DNA of 64,000 nt from Bacteroidales bacterium (GCA_017443175.1 JAFSOZ010000008.1:32049-96048); one strand, 5' to 3'. Positions 37,222 through 46,537 are shown, counted from the stretch's first letter. The notes: generated by a model not told the origin, from the letters alone. Program-made: numbers and translations.

Positions 37222-37590
37222 TTATGGATAGTCTGTTTTATTTTGGTTGGTGCGATATTGGATTAGGTTGTATAATTGTGATGATATTTTGGCGGATTGT
37301 TGTATATATGTGTTTGCGATTTCAGAGGAAATGTATCCCAGGGTTTTGGCTAGATGCAATTGTGCCCGCACTTCGCCACAAGATCCTTTTGCAATATATA
37401 AAAACTGGACGATTTCTTTGGGACGATTTCTTTCAAAACCCTCTGCAATATTGGACAATATGGAAACAAAAGCCCGCTGGATCTGATCCTTGAATCCATA
37501 ATCGCGACATTCTTTCAATTCCTTATATATGTTCACTGTTAAATCAAAACTCCGTTTCCAAACATCTAAATTTTCAAATTTGTTTTCCAT
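37222..37590 (-). CDS. Four-helix-bundle protein (S23 / 23S rRNA intervening-sequence type)
   Basis: 122 aa from the ATG at 37590. It has the family order: FENLDVWKRSFDLTVNIYKEL at the N terminus, YGFKDQIQRAFVSILSNIAEGFERN in the middle, FLYIAKGSCGEVRAQLHLAKTLGYI and a last helix to the end. Relatives are encoded inside 23S rRNA intervening sequences and also occur alone in many Bacteroidetes; Avd proteins of diversity-generating retroelements share the fold. Function of stand-alone copies is unknown. It lies between two inverted 9-bp repeat arrays, which is the main point of interest. An in-frame start at 37635 would add 15 residues without family support. Confidence 0.88.
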   Translation of the reverse strand: MENKFENLDVWKRSFDLTVNIYKELKECRDYGFKDQIQRAFVSILSNIAEGFERNRPKEIVQFLYIAKGSCGEVRAQLHLAKTLGYISSEIANTYIQQSAKISSQLYNLIQYRTNQNKTDYP

Positions 37591-37675
37591 AAATATTAAT
37601 AATGTGTTATTTTGTTTTTCATCTGCAAACGGCACAAAGATGATTTTATTGTCTCCATCCCCCCCTTCAAAAATT

Positions 37676-37825
37676 ATCTTTTACCCAATGTTCCCCATTC
37701 TCCCCATTTATCCCGTGTACCCTTCACCGTTCACCTTGTACCCCATTCACCCCATTTATCCCGTGTACCCTTCACCGTTCACCTTTTACCTCATTCACCC
37801 CATGTACCTCATGTACCTGCTTCAC
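37676..37825. repeat. 9-bp-period array with a 48-bp direct duplication
   Basis: C-rich on the plus strand. A 48-bp unit beginning CCCCATTTATCCCGTGTACC occurs at 37702-37749 and again at 37750-37797 with few changes, so larger blocks have been copied on top of the 9-bp period. The right end runs into the last codons of the DMT exporter. Confidence 0.85.
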
Positions 37826-38693
37826 CTTTCCTCCCTGCGATTATTACTACCGCTCCGAGAATCAGAACGATGCCGAGGGCGAGGTTGAGCGTGAAGGGTT
37901 CGTTGAAAACAAAGATGCCGATGAGGACGGCGGTGAGCGGTTCCAGAGCACCGAGTATGGCAGTGGCAGTGGAACCCACATATTTGGCAGCATACACCAT
38001 CAGCACCAAGGCGAAGATGGCGGGCACTATGGCCAACCAGCCGACATAGAACCAACTGGTGGCAGTTTGTGGCAATTTGAGCGGCAATCCGGCAATCAGT
38101 GAGTACACCACCATGCCCAAAGCGCAATAGAAGAGCACATAGAAATTGATTTTGAACGAGGACATCTGCAGATTGCTCCGGTTGACCAATATGATGTACA
38201 AGGCATACGATAGCGCCGAAGCCAGCACCAGCACCACGCCAATTGTCGATAACGTGCCCGAATTGTCGCTCCAGTAAAGCAGAGCCACACCCACACCCGA
38301 CAGCACCAGCGCGCAAACGGTTGTCCATGTGATGCGCTCACGGAAAAACACCGCCATGATGACGGCCGTCATCACCGGATAGGTGAACAATATGGTGGAG
38401 GCCACGCCCGCAGCCATGTAGTGAAAACTCAAATAGAGCGTTAAAGAGGAGACAATGAACAACAGTCCCAATCCTGTCAGTGCGGTGAACTCCTGTCGGG
38501 TGACTTTCAAAGATTCCTTGCGGAAGAGCATGACGATGGCAATGATGACCCACGCCAGACCGAAGCGGTAAAACAGCACACTGTTGGTCTGCATGCCCTC
38601 TGCGTACAGTTTCAACGCACCCAAAGGATTTGTGCCATAGCAAACCGCCGCGGCAATGCCCGCCAAAGTCCCGATGAGCTTTCGGTTACGCAT
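37809..38693 (-). CDS. EamA/DMT family transporter
   Basis: 294 aa with ten predicted membrane helices in two EamA halves: residues about 8-140 (LIGTLAGIAAAVCYGTNPLG; FRFGLAWVIIAIVMLF; GVASTILFTYPVMTAVIMAVFF) and about 155-285 (STIGVVLVLASALSYALYIILV; FVGWLAIVPAIFALVLMVYA; ATAILGALEPLTAVLIGIFVF; LALGIVLILGAVVIIAG). DMT proteins export metabolites or amino acids; the substrate is unknown. The start overlaps the O-antigen ligase stop by 8 nt, and the last residues are coded within a 9-bp repeat array. Confidence 0.9.
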   Translation of the reverse strand: MRNRKLIGTLAGIAAAVCYGTNPLGALKLYAEGMQTNSVLFYRFGLAWVIIAIVMLFRKESLKVTRQEFTALTGLGLLFIVSSLTLYLSFHYMAAGVASTILFTYPVMTAVIMAVFFRERITWTTVCALVLSGVGVALLYWSDNSGTLSTIGVVLVLASALSYALYIILVNRSNLQMSSFKINFYVLFYCALGMVVYSLIAGLPLKLPQTATSWFYVGWLAIVPAIFALVLMVYAAKYVGSTATAILGALEPLTAVLIGIFVFNEPFTLNLALGIVLILGAVVIIAGRKGEAGT

Positions 38694-40200
38694 TACTTGC
38701 CTCCTCCTTCACCCCATGTTCCCCTTGTACCTCATGCACCCCTTTCATCCTCAGATTCGCCAGCATAATGACGGCAAACGCACCCCAGAACGGCAACGAG
38801 AGTTTGTCTGTATCCAAAAAATTATTGAGAAAACCATGGACAAAGTAGGTGACTAATGCCAATGTCATCATCAAAGCCATCAGACGATCGGTTTTGTCCT
38901 TGCTATGGTTGTAGGTGCGTATGCCGATGAACAGGCTCACGAACACGAGGGCAATGACAGTGAGCAGTCCGGGAAATCCCGTTTCGGCGCACGGGCCGAT
39001 GTACTCGCTGTGCGCGTTGCCTCCGTCGCCGAAATCCGTCGTGATGATGGTCTTGAACTGGCTCTTCTGAAAAGGTGCATAGACAAACTGGTAGGTGCCC
39101 GGCCCCCATCCCGTCAGCGGACGCTCGCGAATCATCCCGAACGCGGAAGTCCAGCGGTTCAACCGCTCCACATTGGAAGCGTCCGTGCTGATGTTGGAAA
39201 TGGACTGCAACTGCTCTGTAAGATTGCCGGAAGCATCCTGACTGTTGCGGCTCATCTTGTACAGAATATCACTGGCGGAATAGTAGAGGAATGTGCCGAC
39301 AATCAGAGATCCTGCCAACAACCATGACAGCTTGATGCGCAACTTGAGGACAATCAGTACGCCGATAGCCACCACCAAACTTATCCAAGCCGCGCGACTG
39401 AAGGAAAGGTAGAACCCCATCAGCAGAATGGCTGTCAATACGGCATAGAAGATTTTCATCCCTTTGGAGTTGTCGGGAAGGAAAAAGCAACTGGCCGTGA
39501 TGGGCAGGAAAAACGCCAACACCGCACCGTATGCCGTGTGGTCGTTGTAAAACGGACTCATGATAAAATGGCCGTGAAAATCATCAAAGCCGGTTAGCGA
39601 ATGCTTGTAGGTAGTGATAAGCACCACGATGGCCAATGCCACTGCATAGCAGTTGAAATAACGCACAACCTTCTTTTTATCATCTTTCACAAACTGTATC
39701 AGCATCCAGTAGCAGGCAGTGGTGAACCAAATCTTGGAAAGCCAGAACTTGATGGAAACCACCGGCAGTTCGCTGGTGATACAGGTAAGCAGCATCCAGC
39801 CCAAATAGACAAAGATGGCAATGGAGATCGGATGGGACACGATTTTCGGATCCAACCGTAAATCATAGATGATACGGCAAAGAAACAGGAAGGTGAGCGA
39901 AATCATGATGACCTCCGACGGCAATGACAATCCTAAATGGATGTTCTGGCTCGACAAGATAATGGAGAACGGGGTGCAGAAGGCCATCAAGTACATGAGC
40001 AGATCGACCCGGAACATCAAAAAGTATATCAGAAAAGCCGCGCCAGTCAGCACAGGAACAATGGGCTTTTCCTGCACGATGGCGTAGGCGTTGACAGGGA
40101 CAATCAATATGCAGAAGCCGACAGTCAGCCACTGCTTCAAGGAGAGCCTACTCAACAGATTCTTCAGCTTTTCCAGAAGGCTTTTCTTCAATTTTATCAA
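38686..40200 (-). CDS. O-antigen ligase family protein (Wzy_C)
   Basis: 504 aa with about 12 membrane helices and one large periplasmic loop around residues 310-400 (DILYKMSRNSQDASG; RPLTGWGPGTYQFVYAPF; HSEYIGPCAETGFPG), the arrangement of O-antigen ligases and polymerases. RxxxGxG in the loop is the usual family mark. It joins or polymerises undecaprenyl-linked glycan in the periplasm. The final 20 or so residues (KGVHEVQGEHGVKEE) are read from a 9-bp repeat array. The start lies 53 nt inside the upstream Wzz-like gene; no better start is visible. Confidence 0.88.
   Translation of the reverse strand: MIKLKKSLLEKLKNLLSRLSLKQWLTVGFCILIVPVNAYAIVQEKPIVPVLTGAAFLIYFLMFRVDLLMYLMAFCTPFSIILSSQNIHLGLSLPSEVIMISLTFLFLCRIIYDLRLDPKIVSHPISIAIFVYLGWMLLTCITSELPVVSIKFWLSKIWFTTACYWMLIQFVKDDKKKVVRYFNCYAVALAIVVLITTYKHSLTGFDDFHGHFIMSPFYNDHTAYGAVLAFFLPITASCFFLPDNSKGMKIFYAVLTAILLMGFYLSFSRAAWISLVVAIGVLIVLKLRIKLSWLLAGSLIVGTFLYYSASDILYKMSRNSQDASGNLTEQLQSISNISTDASNVERLNRWTSAFGMIRERPLTGWGPGTYQFVYAPFQKSQFKTIITTDFGDGGNAHSEYIGPCAETGFPGLLTVIALVFVSLFIGIRTYNHSKDKTDRLMALMMTLALVTYFVHGFLNNFLDTDKLSLPFWGAFAVIMLANLRMKGVHEVQGEHGVKEEASNA
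38698..38755. repeat. 9-bp-period array within the O-antigen ligase 3' end
   Basis: About six units (CTTCACCCC, ATGTTCCCC, TTGTACCTC, ATGCACCCC and variants) that are read on the minus strand as GVH-EVQ-GEH-GVK. The array sits inside an open frame and ends just before the stop. Confidence 0.75.
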
Positions 40201-41173
40201 TCATTAAGAGAACAATGACGGAAAGAATCAGCACCGACAGCGTCGAAATCAGAACGACGAGAGATCTTTTCGGATAGCATTTCTTGTCGGCCACAATCGG
40301 GCGTTCCACCACGAACTTGACCGGTATGGAACCTTTCATGTCGAGGCGTGCGTCCAACATCTTCTGCTTGCAGAGGGCCTGGTATTTCAGGAACGTGTAT
40401 TGCATGTTTTGCAGAGCGTCGAGGCGCGGTCCCCAAAGGCTCAGTTTCTCTTGCTCCTTGGTCAGTCTGTTGATGGCGGCAGTGTTGCCTTGCGCCACGG
40501 CAATGGCATATTGTTGCATCACACGCTCGGACTGAGCCTCCACATCGAAGACCCCGTTCTGCATGCAAATCTGTATGGAGTCGTCAATGCGGCGCACCTC
40601 GCGGTCGATGGAGTCCATCTGCTCGCAAAGAGCATGGTAGGCTGCCACGGCGCGCTCGCGCTCCGTACGGTTCTTGATGGTATCCAGCAAACGAAGTATG
40701 TCGTTCGTCATTTGACACGCAATCACCGGATCATGGTCCTTCACGGCAATGGAAATGGCTCCGAAATTGGTACGCTTGACCTCAATCTCATTCTTCATGA
40801 TTTTCATAATCTTCGTGTACCAGCCTTTTGAATTGGTATCAATGTCGTAATGCTCCGCCAAGTTGTAGCGTTTGATCAGGGAATCCTTGATCTCGCGCGC
40901 GTCCAGCAACTGCATCATCTGCTCGGTTTCTTCCTCCGAAGCGTACGCCTTGATGTCCAAACGCTCATTGTAGTTCTCCTCATTTAAAAGGATCTTGGCC
41001 ATCGAGTTGGTACGCGGGGCATAGATAACCGCTGTGGACTGATATTTAGGCTTGATGAAGAAGGAACAGACGGCAGATACCACAATCGTAACAGCGCATA
41101 TGATAAGCAACCATTTGCGTTTCGCCCAAATGAACTTCATCAGGCTAAAGGAGTTGTATTGATTATTTTCCAT
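40148..41173 (-). CDS. Wzz/GumC-like polysaccharide chain-length determinant
   Basis: 341 aa. N-terminal membrane helix ([19 protein letters not shown]), a periplasmic alpha-helical domain of about 250 residues with coiled-coil character ([50 protein letters not shown]), and a C-terminal helix ([23 protein letters not shown]). [14 protein letters not shown] is the usual Wzz start block. No tyrosine-kinase domain. It controls the length of the glycan handled by the neighbouring ligase. It overlaps aspS by 11 nt at one end and the ligase by 53 nt at the other. Confidence 0.88.
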   Translation of the reverse strand: MENNQYNSFSLMKFIWAKRKWLLIICAVTIVVSAVCSFFIKPKYQSTAVIYAPRTNSMAKILLNEENYNERLDIKAYASEEETEQMMQLLDAREIKDSLIKRYNLAEHYDIDTNSKGWYTKIMKIMKNEIEVKRTNFGAISIAVKDHDPVIACQMTNDILRLLDTIKNRTERERAVAAYHALCEQMDSIDREVRRIDDSIQICMQNGVFDVEAQSERVMQQYAIAVAQGNTAAINRLTKEQEKLSLWGPRLDALQNMQYTFLKYQALCKQKMLDARLDMKGSIPVKFVVERPIVADKKCYPKRSLVVLISTLSVLILSVIVLLMIDKIEEKPSGKAEESVE

Positions 41174-42923
41174 TAACAGGATTTTTAAGTTGAATATTCA
41201 ATTCGTCTAATTGTGCTTCGCTTACAGGAGTGGGAGCCGGCAACATGGTGTCGCGACCGGCGTTGTTCTTCGGGAATGCGATGAAGTCGCGGATAGTGTC
41301 GCAGTCGGACAACACGGCGCACATGCGGTCGAAACCGAATGCGATGCCACCGTGAGGCGGAGCACCATACTTGAACGCGTCAATGAGGAAGCCAAACTGG
41401 CTCTGTGCCTGCTCGTCGCTGAAATTCAACGCCTTGAACATGCGCTTTTGCAATTCCGGATTGTGGATACGGATGGAACCGCCGCCGATTTCGGAACCGT
41501 TGATCACAAGGTCGTATGCATTGGCGTTCACTGCACCCGGATTGCTCTCCAACATGCTCTCATGCTCGGGCTTCGGTGCCGTGAACGGATGGTGCATGGC
41601 ATAGAAGCGTTGCGTCTCCTCGTCCCATTCCAGCAACGGGAAATCCACAACCCACAGCACTTTGTACTCACCAGCCTTGCGCAAGCCCAGACGGTTGCCC
41701 ATCTCCAGACGGAGCACGCCGAGTTGCGTGCGGGTCTTCATGGCCTTGCCGGACATGATGAGAATGAGGTCGCCGGCCTTGGCCTCGCAGCGTTCTGCCA
41801 CGGCCTTCAGGTCGTTCTGGTCGTAGAATTTGTCCACTGAAGACTTGAACGTGCCATCGGCGTTGCAGAGGATATAGACCAATCCGCCTGCACCCACCTG
41901 CGGGCTCTTCACGAACTCTACCAACTGGTCAAGTTGCTTGCGGGAGTAGTTGCCACAGCCGTCAACCTTGATACCGGCCACCAACTCTGCCTCATTGAAC
42001 ACTTTGAAATCCTTGTGCTGAAGCAGATCGTTCAATTCTACAAAACGCATTCCGAAACGGGCATCCGGCTTGTCGGAACCATAATACTTCATGGCATCGG
42101 CCCAGGTGATGCGTTCCACGGTGTCTAATTCTATATTCTTGAAAGTCTTGAAGATGTGTTTCACCAATCCTTCGAAGATGTTGAGGATGTCTTCTTGTTC
42201 GATGAAGGACATTTCGCAGTCGATTTGCGTGAATTCCGGCTGGCGGTCGGCGCGGAGATCCTCATCGCGGAAGCAGCGCACGATCTGGAAGTAGCGATCC
42301 ATGCCAGCAATCATCAGCAGCTGTTTCAGCGTCTGCGGCGACTGCGGCAGGGCATAGAATTCGCCCTGGTTCATGCGCGAGGGCACCAGAAAGTCGCGCG
42401 CGCCCTCCGGCGTGCTGTTCACGAGGAACGGCGTCTCAATCTCCAAAAAACCGTGCTCGCTCAAGTATTTGCGAATCTCCAGGCCCAGCTTGTGGCGGAA
42501 AATGAGGTTGTTCTTCACAGGCGTGCGACGGATATCCAGATAACGGTACTTCATCCGCAACTCGTCACCACCGTCAGAAACATCCTCGATGGTGAACGGA
42601 GGCACGGCAGATTCGTTGAGCACGTTGACCTCGGTCACGTCAATCTCGATGTCGCCCGTCGGGATATTCTTGTTCTTGCTGTAACGCTCTATCACGGTGC
42701 CGGTGACCTGAATCACCCACTCGCGACCCATCTTCTCCACCTTTTCGCAGAGCTCGGGGCGTTGTTCGTGGTTAAATGCTAACTGCGTGATACCGTAACG
42801 GTCGCGCAAATCAATGAAAATCATGCCGCCCAAATGGCGCACTTTCTGAATCCATCCGCACAGTGTAACTGTTTGGGAAACGTTGGCGATAGTGAGTTCG
42901 CCGCAATTATGTGTTCTTAACAT
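41163..42923 (-). CDS. aspS: Aspartyl-tRNA synthetase
   Basis: 586 aa, class II enzyme of the bacterial long type. Seen: OB-fold anticodon domain ([29 protein letters not shown]), motif 1-2 region ([48 protein letters not shown]), GAD insertion, and motif 3 ([14 protein letters not shown]). Charges tRNA-Asp. A -7 element TATTTTTG lies at 42947-42954. It heads a minus-strand operon running through Wzz, the ligase and the DMT exporter, joined by overlaps. Confidence 0.97.
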   Translation of the reverse strand: MLRTHNCGELTIANVSQTVTLCGWIQKVRHLGGMIFIDLRDRYGITQLAFNHEQRPELCEKVEKMGREWVIQVTGTVIERYSKNKNIPTGDIEIDVTEVNVLNESAVPPFTIEDVSDGGDELRMKYRYLDIRRTPVKNNLIFRHKLGLEIRKYLSEHGFLEIETPFLVNSTPEGARDFLVPSRMNQGEFYALPQSPQTLKQLLMIAGMDRYFQIVRCFRDEDLRADRQPEFTQIDCEMSFIEQEDILNIFEGLVKHIFKTFKNIELDTVERITWADAMKYYGSDKPDARFGMRFVELNDLLQHKDFKVFNEAELVAGIKVDGCGNYSRKQLDQLVEFVKSPQVGAGGLVYILCNADGTFKSSVDKFYDQNDLKAVAERCEAKAGDLILIMSGKAMKTRTQLGVLRLEMGNRLGLRKAGEYKVLWVVDFPLLEWDEETQRFYAMHHPFTAPKPEHESMLESNPGAVNANAYDLVINGSEIGGGSIRIHNPELQKRMFKALNFSDEQAQSQFGFLIDAFKYGAPPHGGIAFGFDRMCAVLSDCDTIRDFIAFPKNNAGRDTMLPAPTPVSEAQLDELNIQLKNPVNGK

Positions 42924-42946
42924 TATACTTATGTTTTAATGAGGCG

Positions 42947-42954
42947 CAAAAATA
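42947..42954 (-). promoter_or_regulatory. Bacteroidetes -7 element (TATTTTTG) for aspS
   Basis: TATTTTTG on the minus strand, 23 nt before the aspS start. Confidence 0.65.
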
Positions 42955-42990
42955 ATAAAAATAGCAATATCAAGATGCCGACCACAAGAC

Positions 42991-43093
42991 ACAGGTAACC
43001 GGTTTGAAAATAAAATGAGTAATTGCCAAAATAATTTCAGGTGGGAAATGTGTTGTCATGGATGAAAATAGGTGGGACAGTACGGTTACCTGT
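42991..43093. other. Spaced inverted repeat in the aspS-pcrA gap
   Basis: ACAGGTAACCG (42991-43001) and CGGTTACCTGT (43083-43093) are exact reverse complements 81 nt apart. On the minus strand a further TATTTTTG lies just upstream at 43109-43116, so a short RNA with a base-paired foot could be made here. The rest of the 298-nt gap (42924-43221) shows only promoter elements and AT-rich sequence, with no gene. Confidence 0.4.
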
Positions 43094-43108
43094 TCACGAA
43101 ACACGCGG

Positions 43109-43116
43109 CAAAAATA
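43109..43116 (-). promoter_or_regulatory. Second -7 element (TATTTTTG) facing aspS
   Basis: Same octamer and orientation as the aspS promoter, about 162 nt further upstream. It would give a long aspS leader or a separate small RNA that contains the inverted repeat 42991-43093. Confidence 0.4.
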
Positions 43117-43194
43117 ATAAAAATTTAAATATGTCCGAATTTTAAATAAAGAATTTTTAAAATTTTATTAACAATATATAGCCCGAAAAAATAG

Positions 43195-43202
43195 TACCTT
43201 TG
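43195..43202 (+). promoter_or_regulatory. Bacteroidetes -7 element (TACCTTTG) for pcrA
   Basis: TACCTTTG ends 19 nt before the helicase ATG at 43222. Confidence 0.65.
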
Positions 43203-43221
43203 CGGCCGCAAAAGAAACAAG

Positions 43222-45585
43222 ATGACCCCCGAAGAAAAGATATTATCTGAATTGAATGACCAGCAGCAATTAGCTGTGAAACAAGTGGATGGACCAGTAA
43301 TGGTAATCGCCGGGGCAGGCTCGGGCAAGACCCGCGTGCTGACCTACCGCATCGCCTACATGCTGGCGCAGCACGTAAACCCGTATCGAATCTTGGCCCT
43401 GACGTTCACCAACAAAGCCGCCGCCGAAATGCGCGCCCGTATCGTGAACCTCGTGGGCGGCGATGTGGCCAAGGCCGTCACCATGGGCACCTTCCACTCC
43501 GTATTCTACCGCATACTCCGCGCCGAAGCCGACAAACTGGGTTACACCCACAACGTCACGGTTTATGACACCGACGACTCCAAATCCTTAATCAAGAACA
43601 TCGTCAAGGACATGAACCTGGACCCGAAAATCTACGCGCCCAACTACGTGCTCAACCGCATCTCCATGGCCAAGTCCAACCTGTTGTCGGCACAAGAGTA
43701 TGCCGACAACGCGGAAATCATGGCCGCCGACCGCACCGCGGGCAAACCCAGAATCGCCGAGATCTTCGCCGCATACAACATCCGTCTGAAAAACGCGGAC
43801 GCCATGGATTTCGACGACCTCCTGTATTATATGAACGTCCTCCTGCGCGACTTTCCGGACATGCTCTACAAATACCAGAACCGTTACAACTACATTCTGG
43901 TGGATGAGTATCAGGACACCAACTTCGCCCAGTACCTCATCGTGAAAAAACTGGCGGCCATCAACCAGAACATCTGCGTGGTGGGCGACGACGCGCAGAG
44001 CATCTACGCCTTCCGCGGGGCCGACATCCAGAACATCCTCAACTTCCGCCGCGACTACCCCAACGCCAAGATTTTCAAACTGGAACAGAATTACCGTTCC
44101 ACCCAAAACATCGTGAACGCCGCCAACGCCATCATCAAGTACAACAAGGACCAGATGCCGAAAGAGGTGTGGACCGACAACGAGTCAGGCGAGAAGATCA
44201 ACCTGATACGCTCCGCCAGCGACAACGACGAGGCTCACGCCGTGGCCAACGCCATCTTCGAGATCAAAATGAACCAACACGCCGCCAACCGCCAGTTCGC
44301 CATCCTCTACCGAACCAACATCCAATCCCGAACACTGGAAGAGGCGATGGTAAAACGGCACATCCCTTACAAAATCTACGGCGGGCTTTCATTCTACAAG
44401 CGCAAGGAAATCAAGGATGTACTGGCTTATTTCAGACTGACCATCAACCATTTCGACGAGGAATCGCTGCGTCGGGTCATCAACTACCCCATGCGCGGAA
44501 TCGGCGACACCACCGTTTCCCGAATTGCAGCAGCAGCCAGCGAAAGCGGCGCCCATTTCTGGGATGTGGTGAGCGAACCCCAACTATTTAATCTGGGCGT
44601 CAACGGCCCCACGATGAACCGGCTGGTGGAATTTGCCGACATGATCAAAGGCTTTACCGCGCAATTGCAGAACACCAACGCATACGAATTAGGCAAACAG
44701 ATTGTCATCAAAACCGGCATTGCCAAAGCCTTGAAGGAAAACACGGACGAGAAAGAGCGCGTGGATCATGTGGAAGAGCTTCTGGACGCCATGAAAGGTT
44801 TCACCGAGAAAGAGCCCGAAAGCTATTTCGACGAGGCTACCGGCGAAATCATAGAGGAATATTTCCCCTCACTGGATCACTTCATGGAGTCCATCGCGCT
44901 GCTGAGCGACGAGGAGGAGAACAATGCCGGAGAGGAGGAGGACGTGGTGAAGCTGATGACCATCCACTCGGCCAAGGGTCTGGAGTTCGACTATGTGTTC
45001 ATCACGGGATTGGAGGAAAACCTGTTCCCGTCATCTTTATGCGTGAACTCGCGCCAAGAGATGGAGGAAGAGCGCCGGTTGTTCTACGTCGCACTCACGC
45101 GGGCACGCAAGCAGGTGACGCTCACCTGCGCGCAGACACGCTACCGCTTCGGCTCGCTGCAGTTCTGCGAGGACAGCCGTTTCCTGGAGGAGATACCGGC
45201 CAAATTCCTGAACGTGACCCTCAAGGCATCGGAAGGTCAGGGCGCTTTCTCGCGCCGGAGCGAGGCTCCTTGGTCGGCAAAGTCGGAGTTCGGCTTCCGC
45301 CGGCAATCGGAAAGTGCGCCGCGCACGGCTTCCACCTACCACACCGCCTCCGCACCGAAGCCGAAAGTGAAAACCCAATCGGAAGTGCGCCTCGACCAAG
45401 TGGGCACACCCGCCGCCTTCGACCAGATAGTACCCGGCGTGCGCGTGTATCACGGCAAGTTCGGCTTCGGAAACGTAATCTCGGTGGAAGGAGCGGGCCC
45501 CGACGCCAAGGCACAGGTCGCCTTCGACACCGTGGGCACCAAAACCCTGCTCCTGAAATTCGCAAAATTGGTCATACCTAATTAA
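43222..45585 (+). CDS. pcrA: UvrD/PcrA-type ATP-dependent 3'-5' DNA helicase
   Basis: 787 aa, superfamily 1A. Motifs in order: Walker A GAGSGKTRVL (about 32-41), LTFTNKAAAEMRAR, DEYQDTNFAQY (II), GDDAQSIYAFRGA (III), QNYRSTQNI (IV), TIHSAKGLEFDYVFI (V) and VALTRARKQVTL (VI). The tail carries a Tudor-like segment (VYHGKFGFGNVISVEG) near the end, as in PcrA/UvrD. Works in nucleotide excision repair with UvrB and in removal of stalled complexes. GSCFA follows after 8 nt. Confidence 0.96.
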   Translation: MTPEEKILSELNDQQQLAVKQVDGPVMVIAGAGSGKTRVLTYRIAYMLAQHVNPYRILALTFTNKAAAEMRARIVNLVGGDVAKAVTMGTFHSVFYRILRAEADKLGYTHNVTVYDTDDSKSLIKNIVKDMNLDPKIYAPNYVLNRISMAKSNLLSAQEYADNAEIMAADRTAGKPRIAEIFAAYNIRLKNADAMDFDDLLYYMNVLLRDFPDMLYKYQNRYNYILVDEYQDTNFAQYLIVKKLAAINQNICVVGDDAQSIYAFRGADIQNILNFRRDYPNAKIFKLEQNYRSTQNIVNAANAIIKYNKDQMPKEVWTDNESGEKINLIRSASDNDEAHAVANAIFEIKMNQHAANRQFAILYRTNIQSRTLEEAMVKRHIPYKIYGGLSFYKRKEIKDVLAYFRLTINHFDEESLRRVINYPMRGIGDTTVSRIAAAASESGAHFWDVVSEPQLFNLGVNGPTMNRLVEFADMIKGFTAQLQNTNAYELGKQIVIKTGIAKALKENTDEKERVDHVEELLDAMKGFTEKEPESYFDEATGEIIEEYFPSLDHFMESIALLSDEEENNAGEEEDVVKLMTIHSAKGLEFDYVFITGLEENLFPSSLCVNSRQEMEEERRLFYVALTRARKQVTLTCAQTRYRFGSLQFCEDSRFLEEIPAKFLNVTLKASEGQGAFSRRSEAPWSAKSEFGFRRQSESAPRTASTYHTASAPKPKVKTQSEVRLDQVGTPAAFDQIVPGVRVYHGKFGFGNVISVEGAGPDAKAQVAFDTVGTKTLLLKFAKLVIPN

Positions 45586-45593
45586 TTTCGCCT

Positions 45594-46460
45594 ATGTTAT
45601 TCAGAACCAATATCCCAGCTCCACAATTCCCGTTCAAGATAGGATTCGACGACCGCATCATGCTGCTCGGTTCCTGCTTTTCGGACAATATCGGCAGCTA
45701 TTTCGACCGGCACCGCTTCCAGGTGTGCTCAAACCCCTTCGGCGTGCTCTTCAACCCTGTGTCCATCGACCACTCCCTCCGCATCCTGATGGAGCCGGAG
45801 ACCTTCGACAAAGACCGCTATTTCTATCGCAACCGCGACTTGTGGGTAAGTTTCGCGCATCACGGACGCTTCTCGCGCGAGAATTTTGAGGTCTTCGAGA
45901 AAAACATCGACGACCAACTGGCATATGCCGCCGACTTCCTTACCCGCACCGACTATCTGTTCGTGACCTTCGGCACCGCGTTCTGCTACAAGTTCATCCC
46001 CCGCGACCTGATTGTGTCCAACTGCCACAAAATCCCCAACTTCAAATTCGACCGCATGCGCTTGGATATAAAGAAGATCGTATCTCTTTGGAACACCACT
46101 TTACAGAAACTGAAAGAGGTGCGTCCGGACATGAAAATCATCTTCACTGTGAGCCCGGTGCGGCACGCCGGCGAGGGCATGCACGAAAACACACTGAGCA
46201 AGTCCGTCCTCCTGCTGGCCGTGGAAAAGCTGGTGGACAACGAGACTACTTTCTACTTCCCCGCATACGAATATCTCATTGACGATCTTCGCGATTATCG
46301 CTTCTATGCCAAAGACTTATGCCATCCCAACGACCTGGCGGTGGACTATCTGGAGGAAAAGGTTTCCGAGTCATTTTTCACAGTGGAAACCCAAGAGAAG
46401 GTGCGCCTGATCCGGCAGGAGAACAAATTCCTCAACCACCAGCGTTTCAGACGCGACTAA
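45594..46460 (+). CDS. GSCFA domain protein
   Basis: 288 aa. The defining motif appears as LLGSCFSDNIGSYF near residue 25, followed by NPFGVLFNPVSI and VTFGTAFCYKF, and a late HPNDLAVDYLEEK. This is an SGNH-hydrolase-like family, frequent in Bacteroidetes and of unknown substrate; the Ser in GSCFS and the late Asp/His pair would be the hydrolase residues. No signal peptide. It is 8 nt downstream of the helicase, so probably co-transcribed, with no obvious functional link. Confidence 0.92.
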   Translation: MLFRTNIPAPQFPFKIGFDDRIMLLGSCFSDNIGSYFDRHRFQVCSNPFGVLFNPVSIDHSLRILMEPETFDKDRYFYRNRDLWVSFAHHGRFSRENFEVFEKNIDDQLAYAADFLTRTDYLFVTFGTAFCYKFIPRDLIVSNCHKIPNFKFDRMRLDIKKIVSLWNTTLQKLKEVRPDMKIIFTVSPVRHAGEGMHENTLSKSVLLLAVEKLVDNETTFYFPAYEYLIDDLRDYRFYAKDLCHPNDLAVDYLEEKVSESFFTVETQEKVRLIRQENKFLNHQRFRRD

Positions 46461-46487
46461 TTTGGTGATTTTTTGTTCGTTTGCCTC

Positions 46488-46518
46488 TTGACAAACAACA
46501 TTTTTTGTTGTACTTTTG
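46488..46518 (+). promoter_or_regulatory. Full Bacteroidetes promoter for queA
   Basis: TTG at 46488-46490 and TACTTTTG at 46511-46518 with a 20-nt spacer, 19 nt before the ATG at 46538. It marks 46538 rather than a more distal in-frame start as the queA start. Confidence 0.65.
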
Positions 46519-46537
46519 CCAGCCCAAATATTGTACA

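Noticed and set aside
37087-37825. Arrays considered as a CRISPR
   Set aside because: The period is only 9 bp with degenerate units, there are no unique spacers of 25-40 nt, and no cas gene is in the window.
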